This document shows positions 5,559-11,899 of a stretch of DNA of 17,201 nucleotides, one piece after another (position 1 is the first letter of the stretch; every line of letters starts with the position of its first letter). Where the stretch lies: contig DJKT01000049.1 in NCBI GenBank assembly GCA_002436205.1, positions 1 to 17,201 of the forward strand. Reading direction: 5' to 3'. Source of the stretch: Candidatus Peribacter sp. UBA6535. Lineage in GTDB: Bacteria; Patescibacteriota; Gracilibacteria; Peribacterales; Peribacteraceae. Under the pieces are notes generated by a model. It saw only the letters and a program-made list of their open reading frames with translations. It was not told where the DNA came from and did no database searches. The translations under genes were made by a program, and so were the position numbers.

Positions 5559-6765
5559 GCCGCCCAAAGTTCTGCACCCACAAATCTTCAAAGAGTCCGA
5601 TTCCAATTTCTTCGAATTCCGGTCGCAACATGTTTCTTCGGTGGTTAGGAGAATCCATCCAGTCTTGCACGACTTGCTTTACAGACATCTGTCCCTTTGC
5701 GAGGTTTTCACCAAGAGAGAATATAGGTTCACAACTACATTCCTGTAGTCCGGTTACGACAAAGTCCGGTCCCTGAGTATCAATTGATGCCCCTCCACCA
5801 AGATCAAATTTCTGTGCACAGCTACAAGAGTTAGGATTGATATCGAGGTAACCACCACCGCGAATGCGATCAACATAACTTAAGCCCTCCGGTGTATAGT
5901 GACTAAAGTATCCTCGGTCTGCCATATCTTTTGCATGCCTCTGTGCAGAAAGCTCTAGGTAGTAGTTGCTGCGCAGAGGAGTGAGTTTGTACCTTGCACG
6001 CTCTTCGTTTATCGCATGAATCAGGTCGTTGCGCGTTTGTTCTGCGAGGCTTCCACGGGAACGAATGAGACTGAGCATGGCAGTTTTGACAGATTTTGGT
6101 GTAGAGATGTCGGTGTATCCCTTTACGACTTTAGTCGTTGTTTTTGCCACAGAGATTGTAATATTTTCAAAGAAAGAAGAACGCTGATCTTTCGGAGCAG
6201 ATTCCTGTTGCTTTACAGAAAACATCCCAGGGTTCGGTTGCAAAGAAGGCTCCGCCTGCAACAGTGCATAGATTGCTTTGGCTGCTGCTTTGTGAGAGAT
6301 TTTAAGTTCCGGTTGCAAGAGAGTTGGATTGTTTGCATCATCCAATAACTTGTATCGCCAAGAAAGCCCTGCGTAAGAGCTGAACCAGGCATTCAGTGGA
6401 ATATCGGTATACTGATAGGGGATGTTGGTTGTGAGATCGAATACTTTGGTCATCATCATCAAAAATTCCGCACGCGAGACACTGCGGTGAGGATGGGCAA
6501 GTCCTGTAGACGAATCAGCTTGTAGCAGCCCTAAAGCAATACCTTCGAGCATGTAGGGAACGTACCACTGGCCATCAAGCATATCAGGATAGTCACCGAA
6601 TGTTTGTGCGGATTTATCCACTTCGATTCCGGCATTCTTTAGAAGAATCATTACAGCCTCTGCCCGACGTACGTACGTGACAGGTTCTTGAGCCTTTCCC
6701 ACCGGACAAAGTAGCGGCGAGAGAGCTAGGACACAGACGAAGATGGAAGATAAAAATTTACGCAT
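5548..6765 (-). CDS. Secreted SLH-domain and CAP (SCP/PR-1) domain protein
   Basis: 405 residues. Residues 1-26 are a Sec signal peptide (MRKF, hydrophobic core, VGKA cleavage region); the LLC is not a good lipobox. Two S-layer-homology-like repeats follow at about 29-85 and 92-145 (FGDYPD...WYVPYMLEGIALGLL; SRAEF...YTDIP..AWFSSYAGL). After a linker the CAP domain spans about 245-405, with NEERARYKLTPL, His277, HY-ending GYFSH289, GENLA (Glu353) and SPNH375RRN, the residues of the CAP cavity. An insertion at about 307-350 between GGGY and GENLA carries two Cys-Ser-Cys motifs (314/316 and 343/345). Likely cell-surface anchored; function of bacterial CAP proteins is poorly defined. It is the only gene facing backwards inside the ribosomal cluster. 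Confidence 0.88.
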   Translation of the reverse strand: MRKFLSSIFVCVLALSPLLCPVGKAQEPVTYVRRAEAVMILLKNAGIEVDKSAQTFGDYPDMLDGQWYVPYMLEGIALGLLQADSSTGLAHPHRSVSRAEFLMMMTKVFDLTTNIPYQYTDIPLNAWFSSYAGLSWRYKLLDDANNPTLLQPELKISHKAAAKAIYALLQAEPSLQPNPGMFSVKQQESAPKDQRSSFFENITISVAKTTTKVVKGYTDISTPKSVKTAMLSLIRSRGSLAEQTRNDLIHAINEERARYKLTPLRSNYYLELSAQRHAKDMADRGYFSHYTPEGLSYVDRIRGGGYLDINPNSCSCAQKFDLGGGASIDTQGPDFVVTGLQECSCEPIFSLGENLAKGQMSVKQVVQDWMDSPNHRRNMLRPEFEEIGIGLFEDLWVQNFGRLKF

Positions 6766-6775
6766 GAATCCTACT

Positions 6776-6784
6776 ATTCTACCA
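6776..6784 (-). promoter_or_regulatory. Extended -10 promoter of the SLH-CAP gene
   Basis: On the minus strand TGGTAGAAT (TG-N plus TAGAAT, five of six matches to TATAAT) lies 10 nt before the ATG. No good -35 is seen, as expected for an extended -10. The leader would be only a few bases. Confidence 0.45.
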
Positions 6785-6854
6785 CAAATTTAGCTTATTC
6801 GGTAGAGAGAAGAGCTTAGGTTGGCTGGGAGTCCGAAAACGCCTGAGAAATGCC

Positions 6855-6883
6855 TTTACGGGATCAAATCGACCCAGTACCAT
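6855..6883 (+). promoter_or_regulatory. Candidate promoter of rplO-secY
   Basis: TTTACG (6855-6860), a 17-bp spacer and TACCAT (6878-6883), each four of six matches to the sigma-70 consensus, end 9 nt before the rplO ATG. A promoter is needed here because the minus-strand SLH-CAP gene separates rplO from the upstream operon. Confidence 0.4.
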
Positions 6884-6892
6884 AACGCGGCT

Positions 6893-7333
6893 ATGTTGCA
6901 TTCTTTGAAGGCAGCACCGGGTTCACGCAAGTCCTCAAAAAGGGCAGGGCGTGGTAACAGCGCAGGTCGTGGAACCACGGCCGGACGCGGTACAAAGGGT
7001 CAGGGCTCACGCTCTGGTAGCAGTCGTAACCGTATTTTTGAAGGAGGTCAGACGCCGCTTTTGCAGCGTCAGCCAAAGCTCGGTGGATTTAAAAATCCTA
7101 ACCGTATTGCATACGAAGTGGTAAACATCGCCGATCTCGAGGAGAAGCTTTCTGCCGGTAAGTACGACACAGAATCCCTAAAAGAAAACAAGCTTGTTTC
7201 TACCGGAAAGCGTGTAAAACTACTCGCTCGCGGTGAAGTGAAAAAGAAGTTTGATCTTACTGTTCACGCTGCCAGTAAAACTGCAGTTGCAGCTATCGAA
7301 AAGGCAGGAGGTAAAGTGACAGTACTGACATAA
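6893..7333 (+). CDS. rplO: 50S ribosomal protein L15 (uL15)
   Basis: 146 residues from ATG 6893, which gives the family start MLHSLKAAPGSRKSSKRAGRG. The Gly/Arg-rich N-terminal extension (AGRGTKGQGSRSG) threads into 23S rRNA; GGQTPLLQRQPKLGGFKN and a C-terminal KVKLL.RGE..KK.D..VHA.SKTA domain follow. L15 is a late 50S assembly protein. An in-frame TTG at 6821 would add 24 residues without family similarity and is rejected. Normally preceded by rpmD, here by a foreign two-gene insertion and its own candidate promoter. Confidence 0.95.
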   Translation: MLHSLKAAPGSRKSSKRAGRGNSAGRGTTAGRGTKGQGSRSGSSRNRIFEGGQTPLLQRQPKLGGFKNPNRIAYEVVNIADLEEKLSAGKYDTESLKENKLVSTGKRVKLLARGEVKKKFDLTVHAASKTAVAAIEKAGGKVTVLT

Positions 7334-7335
7334 TA

Positions 7336-8619
7336 ATGTTTACGTATCTCAAGCAACTCTGGCACTCAGAAGAACTCCGTAAGAGGATTCTTGTGACTAT
7401 TGGTCTTTTGCTGATTTATCGTATCGTTGCACACATTGCTGTCCCCGGAACAGATCCATTTGCTCTTAGTGAATTTCTCAACCAGAGATCTGGAGGAGGA
7501 GTAGTGGGAGTGTTTGCAGCACTGACCGGTGGAGCTATTGATAACTTCTCTATCGTATTGCTTGGACTTTCTCCTTACATTAATGCATCTATCATTATGC
7601 AACTGTGCACGGTGATCTTCCCAAAACTCGAAGCGCTGAGTAAAGAAGGACAACAAGGACAGCAGGTGATAAATAAGTACACTCGTTGGCTTACAGTGCC
7701 ACTGGCATTTGTACAGAGTTACGGGTTCCTGATCTTGCTTGGGCAAGGTGGTATCAATCTTGTGGATCTTACGTTCCCAGGTGTACTGCTTCCTATGCTC
7801 TACGTAACAACAGGTGCTTTGTTCCTTATGTGGCTTGGTGAACTGATTACAGAGAAGGGAATCGGAAACGGTATCTCTCTGATTATCTTCATCGGAATCG
7901 TATCCGGTATGCCAACAACGCTTTCTTCTATGTTCCTTGCAGGACAAGGTAAGCAAGCTGCGTTCTTCCTGTTTGCTATTGTCTCTCTTGCAATGCTTGT
8001 TGCGGTGGTACTGTTTACAGATGCTCATCGCTTGATCCCGATTACCTACGCGAACCAAGGTGCGGGACGTGGAGTGCAGGGAAATATCCCGATCAGACTT
8101 AACCAAGCTGGAATGATCCCGATCATCTTCGCGATCTCTCTTATTACTTTGCCTGCAATCATTGCACAGTTCCTTGCAACGGCTACGCGTCCGGTTCTGC
8201 AGGGTATTGCAAACTTTATTAACGTCAACATCAATCCTAATCAACCGAGTATATTGTATATAGCTATCTACTTCTTACTGGTACTTGGGTTTACGTACTT
8301 CTTCGTCTCGGTAACATTTAAGCCGGATGAAGTAGCAGATAACATCCAGAAGCGTGGAGGATTTGTGCCAGGTGTACGCCCGGGAAAGCAAACAGCTGAG
8401 CTACTTGCAAAGGTATCCAGCCGCATGAACTTGTGGGGTGGGTCTTTCCTTGGACTCGTTGCCATTGTTCCACTCATCTTTACCAAGTACTCAACACTTA
8501 GTTCTCAAGATCTGATCATCTCAGGATCAGGTTTGATTATTGTGGTAGGTGTTGTGATGGAACTGATTCGTCAGATTAACGCACAGCTCTTGGCGCACGA
8601 TTATGAGAAATTAGTATAA
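7336..8619 (+). CDS. secY: Preprotein translocase subunit SecY
   Basis: 427 residues, the usual length, with about ten hydrophobic transmembrane segments. Recognisable parts are RKRILVTIGLLLIYRIVAHIAVPG (TM1 region), LGLSPYINASIIMQL (TM2), a cytoplasmic KEGQQGQQVINKYTRWLT loop, GELITEKGIGNGISLIIF, the long NIPIRLNQAGMIPIIFA segment, and the C-terminal FKPDEVADNIQKRGGFVPGVRPG loop that contacts SecA and the ribosome. SecY is the channel of the SecYEG translocon. It follows rplO by two bases, the classic spc arrangement, and would export the signal-peptide proteins seen elsewhere in the window. Confidence 0.98.
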   Translation: MFTYLKQLWHSEELRKRILVTIGLLLIYRIVAHIAVPGTDPFALSEFLNQRSGGGVVGVFAALTGGAIDNFSIVLLGLSPYINASIIMQLCTVIFPKLEALSKEGQQGQQVINKYTRWLTVPLAFVQSYGFLILLGQGGINLVDLTFPGVLLPMLYVTTGALFLMWLGELITEKGIGNGISLIIFIGIVSGMPTTLSSMFLAGQGKQAAFFLFAIVSLAMLVAVVLFTDAHRLIPITYANQGAGRGVQGNIPIRLNQAGMIPIIFAISLITLPAIIAQFLATATRPVLQGIANFINVNINPNQPSILYIAIYFLLVLGFTYFFVSVTFKPDEVADNIQKRGGFVPGVRPGKQTAELLAKVSSRMNLWGGSFLGLVAIVPLIFTKYSTLSSQDLIISGSGLIIVVGVVMELIRQINAQLLAHDYEKLV

Positions 8620-8651
8620 GATAGAACCTGTTACATATTTCCCCATACATT

Positions 8652-8861
8652 ATGAATCAAGTTTTAAACCACATTGATGGTTTGACAGGAGCTGGAATTG
8701 AGAAAAGGTTAGAAGAAGGTACAAAGAATGGAGCAGATCAAATGGAAACCATTGCTCAGATTCTTGGTGGAGGACGACAAGGTGTTATCGGTTTGGATTT
8801 GCATACAGTTGGTCTTCTTGCAGAAGGTGAAAAATTGGATAGACAATTGCATAATACATAA
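8652..8861 (+). CDS. Small hypothetical protein between secY and adk
   Basis: 69 residues that I do not recognise. It is hydrophilic and probably helical at the N-terminus (HIDGLTGAGIEKRLEEGTKNGADQMETIAQILG), then has a glycine-rich GGGRQGVIGLDL stretch. It has no signal peptide or membrane segment. It fits neatly between secY and adk, stopping 5 bp before the adk ATG, which argues for a real gene. Base composition looks more AT-rich than its neighbours and no Shine-Dalgarno sequence is present. It could be a lineage-specific gene or a chance ORF. Confidence 0.45.
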   Translation: MNQVLNHIDGLTGAGIEKRLEEGTKNGADQMETIAQILGGGRQGVIGLDLHTVGLLAEGEKLDRQLHNT

Positions 8862-8862
8862 T
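8835..8862 (+). promoter_or_regulatory. Candidate promoter of adk
   Basis: TTGGAT (8835-8840), a 16-bp spacer and CATAAT (8857-8862, five of six matches) end 4 nt before the adk ATG. If used, the adk transcript would be almost leaderless. Confidence 0.3.
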
Positions 8863-8866
8863 ATCT

Positions 8867-9430
8867 ATGGACTTAGTCTTCTTTGGAATTCAAGGCAGCG
8901 GTAAAGGGACACAAGCAAAGACGCTTGCGGAGGAATTGGGGTATTACATTTTTGAAGCGGGTGGAGAGTTGCGCAAGATTAAAGCATCGGGGACCGAACT
9001 TGGAGACTTGATCAAAAACTACATTGATAATGGAGAGCTTGTTCCGTTTGAGATCATTATGAAAGTGGTAAACGAAGCAGTTGCAAGTATCCCAGCAGAT
9101 CAGAAAATATTGTTTGATGGCATCCCTCGCGATGAAGATCAAATGAAAGCGTTCGATCAGATCCTTACAGACTCTGGACGGGAGTTTCGCTGTGTTCATA
9201 TCTTGCTCGACAAAGATGATGCCTTAGAAAGAATCAAAGGACGTGCGGAGAAAGAAGGTCGCGCAGACGATGCCGATCAGGAGAAAGTCCTTAGGCGTAT
9301 GGATCTATTTGTCGAAAAGACGATGCCAGTGATCGAAATCTATGAATCTGCAGGGAAGGTAATAGAAATAGATGGAAAGGGGAGTGTGGAGGAAATCTAC
9401 ACAAGGATTAAAGAGGCAGTTATTGCTTAA
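8867..9430 (+). CDS. adk: Adenylate kinase (short-LID type)
   Basis: 187 residues. The P-loop is GIQGSGKGTQ (7-16). Arg36 and Arg88 (DGIPRD, 84-89) match the substrate-binding arginines in E. coli numbering. The LID is the short, zinc-free form: RIKGRAEKEGRADDAD (122-137) followed by VLRRMDLFVEKTMPVIEIYE. The reaction is ATP + AMP to 2 ADP in the cytoplasm. The AMP-binding STGD of classical enzymes is EAGG (30-33) here, so Thr31 is lost while Arg36 is kept; nucleotide specificity may differ. The secY-adk-map-infA context supports adk. Confidence 0.9.
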   Translation: MDLVFFGIQGSGKGTQAKTLAEELGYYIFEAGGELRKIKASGTELGDLIKNYIDNGELVPFEIIMKVVNEAVASIPADQKILFDGIPRDEDQMKAFDQILTDSGREFRCVHILLDKDDALERIKGRAEKEGRADDADQEKVLRRMDLFVEKTMPVIEIYESAGKVIEIDGKGSVEEIYTRIKEAVIA

Positions 9431-9438
9431 TTCAGCGT

Positions 9439-9517
9439 GTATCTGGTATTTGGTATAGGGTATTTCGTATACTCTCTTTTTTTCTATACGCTATACACTA
9501 TACGCAATACCATATAC
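9439..9517. repeat. Heptad-periodic inverted repeat between adk and map (element A)
   Basis: The left arm has GTAT at 9439, 9446, 9453, 9460 and 9467; the right arm has ATAC at 9486, 9493, 9500, 9507 and 9514. The spacing is exactly 7 bp in both arms and the two arms are in register, so all five cores pair, plus 6 of 12 spacer positions. The 15-nt loop (9471-9485) is pyrimidine-rich with a run of seven T. It fills nearly the whole 89-bp gap and ends 2 bp before the map ATG. The T-run is in the loop, not after the stem, so it is not a standard terminator. The right arm supplies several -10-like hexamers, so it may also act in map transcription. Confidence 0.85.
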
Positions 9518-9519
9518 CT

Positions 9520-10269
9520 ATGTCCTCCTTCCAAATCTTTACACCGAAAGAAATTACGTCTCTGCGCCATGCGGGGAAGATTCTTGCGGAGTGCTTGGAG
9601 CTGATGGGCAGCCTTGTTGCTCCGGGAATTACTACAAAAGAGTTAGACCGCGCAGCAGAAGAATTCATCCGCAAACACGATGGCGCAACTCCTGCGTTTA
9701 TGGGATATCACGGATATCCTGCAACACTGTGTACTTCGGTCAACGAACAGTGCGTGCATGGACTGCCCGGAGACCGCGTACTCGAAGAGGGAGACATTAT
9801 CTCTACAGATTGTGGAGTGCTGTATAACGATCTCTTTACCGATGCATGTCGCACGTACGGTGTGGGGAATATCAGCAAGGATGCAAAACATTTACTGACA
9901 GTTACAGAACAAGCACTCAAAGATGCTGTAGGGGTCATCAAAGCCGGAACCAAAGTGGGGGATATCTCTGCTACCGTGCAGGGTACTGTGGAGGGGGCAG
10001 GGCTCTCGATTGTCTCCGCACTTACCGGCCATGGTCTTGGAAAAACACTGCACCAATTCCCGGATGTTCCAAACTACGGAGAAAAGGGAACCGGGCCAAA
10101 GCTTCCTGCAAATACAATCATTGCTGTAGAACCTATTGTCTGCACGGGCAAAGATGGCATCAAAGAGGCAGACGATAACTGGACGATTACTACCAAGGAC
10201 GGTTCACTCTCTGCACACTTCGAGCACACATTGTTAGTACTAGAGAATGGGGTAGAGATTATTGCTTGA
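9520..10269 (+). CDS. map: Methionine aminopeptidase, type I
   Basis: 249 residues with the pita-bread fold signature. The substrate histidine is His80 (SVNEQCVHGLPG). The five metal ligands are all present: Asp97 (STDCG), Asp108 (FTDAC), His171 (GHGLGKTLHQFP), Glu204 (VEPIV) and Glu235 (HFEHTLLV). It removes the initiator methionine from nascent proteins, working at the exit tunnel. It stops with TGA, further evidence for the standard code. No Shine-Dalgarno sequence; the upstream gap is the heptad hairpin, and TACCAT at 9508-9513 lies 6 nt before the ATG. Confidence 0.97.
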   Translation: MSSFQIFTPKEITSLRHAGKILAECLELMGSLVAPGITTKELDRAAEEFIRKHDGATPAFMGYHGYPATLCTSVNEQCVHGLPGDRVLEEGDIISTDCGVLYNDLFTDACRTYGVGNISKDAKHLLTVTEQALKDAVGVIKAGTKVGDISATVQGTVEGAGLSIVSALTGHGLGKTLHQFPDVPNYGEKGTGPKLPANTIIAVEPIVCTGKDGIKEADDNWTITTKDGSLSAHFEHTLLVLENGVEIIA

Positions 10270-10275
10270 GAAAAT

Positions 10276-10334
10276 CAAAATCCGAAACGCGAAATCCGAT
10301 TTTTCGTGTTTCGAGTGTCGTGCTTCGGATTTGC
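10276..10334. repeat. Heptad-periodic inverted repeat between map and the membrane-protein gene (element B)
   Basis: The left arm has CGA at 10283, 10290 and 10297 (and a degenerate CAA at 10276). The right arm has TCG at 10304, 10311, 10318 and 10325. The spacing is exactly 7 bp. With a TTTT loop (10300-10303) the cores pair in register. Shifted by one heptad, AATCCGAA (10279-10286) pairs perfectly with TTCGGATT (10324-10331). This is the same design as the adk-map element but with a different core, and it again fills most of a 79-bp gap. Confidence 0.75.
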
Positions 10335-10342
10335 TATACAAT
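10332..10342 (+). promoter_or_regulatory. Extended -10 promoter of the membrane-protein gene
   Basis: TGCTATACAAT contains both an extended -10 (TGC-TATACA) and TACAAT placed 6 nt before the ATG at 10349. It lies immediately after the heptad hairpin. The transcript would be leaderless or nearly so. Confidence 0.5.
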
Positions 10343-10348
10343 AAATCC

Positions 10349-10882
10349 ATGAATCCATTTATCGTCGGTCTTATCGGCTCTATCATTTTAGTTACCGGAG
10401 CTGCATGGCCTGCACTAAAAGTGAAGCACCCCGTACTCTCTCGAAAGAATCAATTGTTCGCAGTGGGGAATGCTTGCATGTTTGCCTATGCGATTTTGCA
10501 GTACTTCGGAGGGGGATCATTTTTCTTCATACTGGAACAGATTCTTATCGCCGTGAGTACTGTGCTCATGCTTCTCAATACAAAAGATCGCATCGTAGCA
10601 CCGGTCATTGCTCTTGTTGGTAGTGGACTTATTGTGTACTCACTCTATCTTTTTCAGGGGATGGAGACTGTTATTCTTATTGTTGGTCTGACAGGGCTTG
10701 GCATAGGTTTTGCCATGAATCCTGGCTCTCAAAGGCGTCAGATTGCACTGGGTATTGGTAGCGCTCTTATTGCGTACTTTAGTTACCTCGTAAAGGACCC
10801 TATTTTTCTCTGGCTCAATACCTTCTTTGCGATCTTCTCGTTCTACCATGCTTGGAGGTTAAAATCGGCTTCAAAAGGCTAA
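10349..10882 (+). CDS. Polytopic membrane protein of unknown function
   Basis: 177 residues from ATG 10349. About six or seven hydrophobic segments are visible, near 3-22, 36-53, 57-75, 82-100, 105-122, 130-146 and 149-165. Charged residues are confined to short loops (KVKHPVLSRKNQ, NTKDR, NPGSQRRQ) and the basic C-terminus WRLKSASKG. I do not recognise the family. An upstream in-frame TTG at 10262 would add 29 hydrophilic residues encoded by the heptad repeat and is rejected. It sits between map and infA, where no fixed neighbour is expected, and has its own likely promoter. Confidence 0.8.
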   Translation: MNPFIVGLIGSIILVTGAAWPALKVKHPVLSRKNQLFAVGNACMFAYAILQYFGGGSFFFILEQILIAVSTVLMLLNTKDRIVAPVIALVGSGLIVYSLYLFQGMETVILIVGLTGLGIGFAMNPGSQRRQIALGIGSALIAYFSYLVKDPIFLWLNTFFAIFSFYHAWRLKSASKG

Positions 10883-10897
10883 TTTCGAGTAAAATTG

Positions 10898-10913
10898 TAT
10901 TGTCATGACAATA
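10898..10913. promoter_or_regulatory. 16-bp perfect palindrome upstream of infA
   Basis: TATTGTCATGACAATA is its own reverse complement and lies 15 bp after the membrane-protein stop and 112 bp before infA. It has the size and symmetry of a dimeric repressor operator; the cognate protein is unknown. Confidence 0.45.
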
Positions 10914-10967
10914 TTTCTTGGTCTTAGCAAGTGATTTTCAAATAAAGTAGAGATTTTTCCCCTCGGC

Positions 10968-10979
10968 GCTTGTACAAGC
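10968..10979. promoter_or_regulatory. 12-bp palindrome in the infA leader region
   Basis: GCTTGTACAAGC is a perfect palindrome 46 bp upstream of the infA start. The 143-bp infA upstream region holds this and the 16-bp palindrome at 10898; I could not identify a clear -35/-10 pair there. Confidence 0.35.
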
Positions 10980-11025
10980 ACATTTTGGCCTGTAGGCTCT
11001 TTCGGCTTGTATCCCCGTACTATTT

Positions 11026-11325
11026 GTGGCCAAGGATGTTATTGAACTCGTCGGCGTTGTAGAAGAATCCTTTCCGAACACAACCTTTCGAGTCAAAATC
11101 CTAAGTCCACAAGCCGAGGACCATATACTCCTCTGTACGCTCGCCGGACGCATGCGTGTGCACCGCGTACGCATTCTCCCAGGCGACCGGGTGAAGGTAG
11201 AAATGACCCCATATGATCTAGAGAAGGGTCGAATCTGCTACCGCTACAGGTCTGATCAAAAGATCGATCTAGAAACCGGTGAGGCTGCTCGTCCACAAAG
11301 CGACGAAAGCCAACAACAAGCGTAA
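11026..11325 (+). CDS. infA: Translation initiation factor IF-1
   Basis: 99 residues from GTG 11026, giving the family start MAKDVIELVGVVEE. The S1-like OB-fold is clear: FPNTTFRVKI, AGRMRVHRVRILPGDRVKVEMTPYDLEKGRICYRYR. IF-1 occupies the 30S A site during initiation together with IF-2 and IF-3. It is longer than the usual about 72 residues, with a small insertion (SPQAEDHI) in the loop where others have a short ENGH-type turn, and an extra hydrophilic tail from about residue 76. It heads the infA-rpmJ-rpsM-rpsK-rpsD-rpoA block. Confidence 0.95.
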   Translation: MAKDVIELVGVVEESFPNTTFRVKILSPQAEDHILLCTLAGRMRVHRVRILPGDRVKVEMTPYDLEKGRICYRYRSDQKIDLETGEAARPQSDESQQQA

Positions 11326-11348
11326 GTATTTCATTTCCACTTCTTGCG

Positions 11349-11504
11349 TTGAAAGTTCGTGCATCCGTAAAACCTATTGCAAAAGGCGATCGCCTCGTGA
11401 TCCGCCGTGCAGGTGTGCGTATAAAGAAAGGAAAGATCAAAGGTGGAAAAAAGGTACGACGTATTGTGTCTTCAATTCCTAAGAATAAGCAACGACAAGG
11501 GTAA
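11349..11504 (+). CDS. rpmJ: 50S ribosomal protein L36 (bL36), divergent cysteine-free form
   Basis: 51 residues starting at TTG 11349, read as MKVRASVKPI and ending PKNKQRQG, which are the two conserved ends of L36 (MKVRASVK...KHKQRQG). Normal L36 is 37-38 residues with a Cys/His zinc ribbon. Here the zinc cysteines are gone (AKGDRLVIRRAG in the first half) and about 13 extra residues, Lys/Gly-rich (RIKKGKIKGGKKVRRI), sit in the middle. The position between infA and rpsM is exactly that of rpmJ. No upstream ATG is in frame. L36 is a late-assembling 50S protein near helices 89 and 91. Confidence 0.88.
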   Translation: MKVRASVKPIAKGDRLVIRRAGVRIKKGKIKGGKKVRRIVSSIPKNKQRQG

Positions 11505-11518
11505 TCCCCACTTCTCTC

Positions 11519-11899
11519 ATGCCACGTATAGCAGGTGTTCAACTACCGGGAAACAAGCGCGCAGAAATTGCTCTGACCTACATTAAGGGTATTGGTCGCA
11601 ACCTTTCTGTCGCTATTCTCAAAGAGTTGAAGATCGATGTAAACAAGAAGGCAGATGATCTTTCGGAAGACGAAGAAGGTCGCTTGCGTACACGTATCGA
11701 AAGCGAACTCGTTGAAGGTGAACTGACACGCAAGGTATCTATGGACGTAAAGCGCCTCCAAGACATTGGAACATGGCGTGGGTTTCGTCACCGTCGTAAA
11801 CTTCCTGTTCGAGGCCAAACTTCTCGTCGTAATGCACGCACCAAGCGTGGTAAGAAGAAGACGGGTGGATCTGGTCGCACTTCCCTTTCTAAGACGTAA
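11519..11899 (+). CDS. rpsM: 30S ribosomal protein S13 (uS13)
   Basis: 126 residues: MPRIAGVQLPGNKRAEIALTYIKGIGR is the helix-two-turn-helix entry, IESELVEGELTRKVSMDVKRLQDIGTWRGFRHRRKLPVRGQ the body, and an RRNARTKRG basic tail. S13 lies in the 30S head, contacts L5 of the 50S and reaches the P-site tRNA. The usual GQRTRTNART is GQTSRRNART here. The stop overlaps the rpsK start (TAATG). Confidence 0.97.
   Translation: MPRIAGVQLPGNKRAEIALTYIKGIGRNLSVAILKELKIDVNKKADDLSEDEEGRLRTRIESELVEGELTRKVSMDVKRLQDIGTWRGFRHRRKLPVRGQTSRRNARTKRGKKKTGGSGRTSLSKT

Noticed and set aside
6821..6892. Longer L15 starting at TTG 6821
   Set aside because: The 24 extra residues do not resemble L15, and ATG 6893 gives the exact family N-terminus.
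7366..8244. Large minus-strand open frame of 292 codons opposite secY
   Set aside because: It is the reverse-strand shadow of SecY with a very Cys/Arg/His-rich, non-protein-like composition.
9439..9517. CRISPR array or intrinsic terminator reading of the heptad element
   Set aside because: Units are 7 bp with inverted symmetry, not 23-40 bp direct repeats with spacers, and the T-run is in the loop rather than after the stem.
10262..10348. N-terminal extension of the membrane protein from 10262
   Set aside because: It is encoded by the heptad hairpin and overlaps the map stop; a good -10 lies just before ATG 10349.
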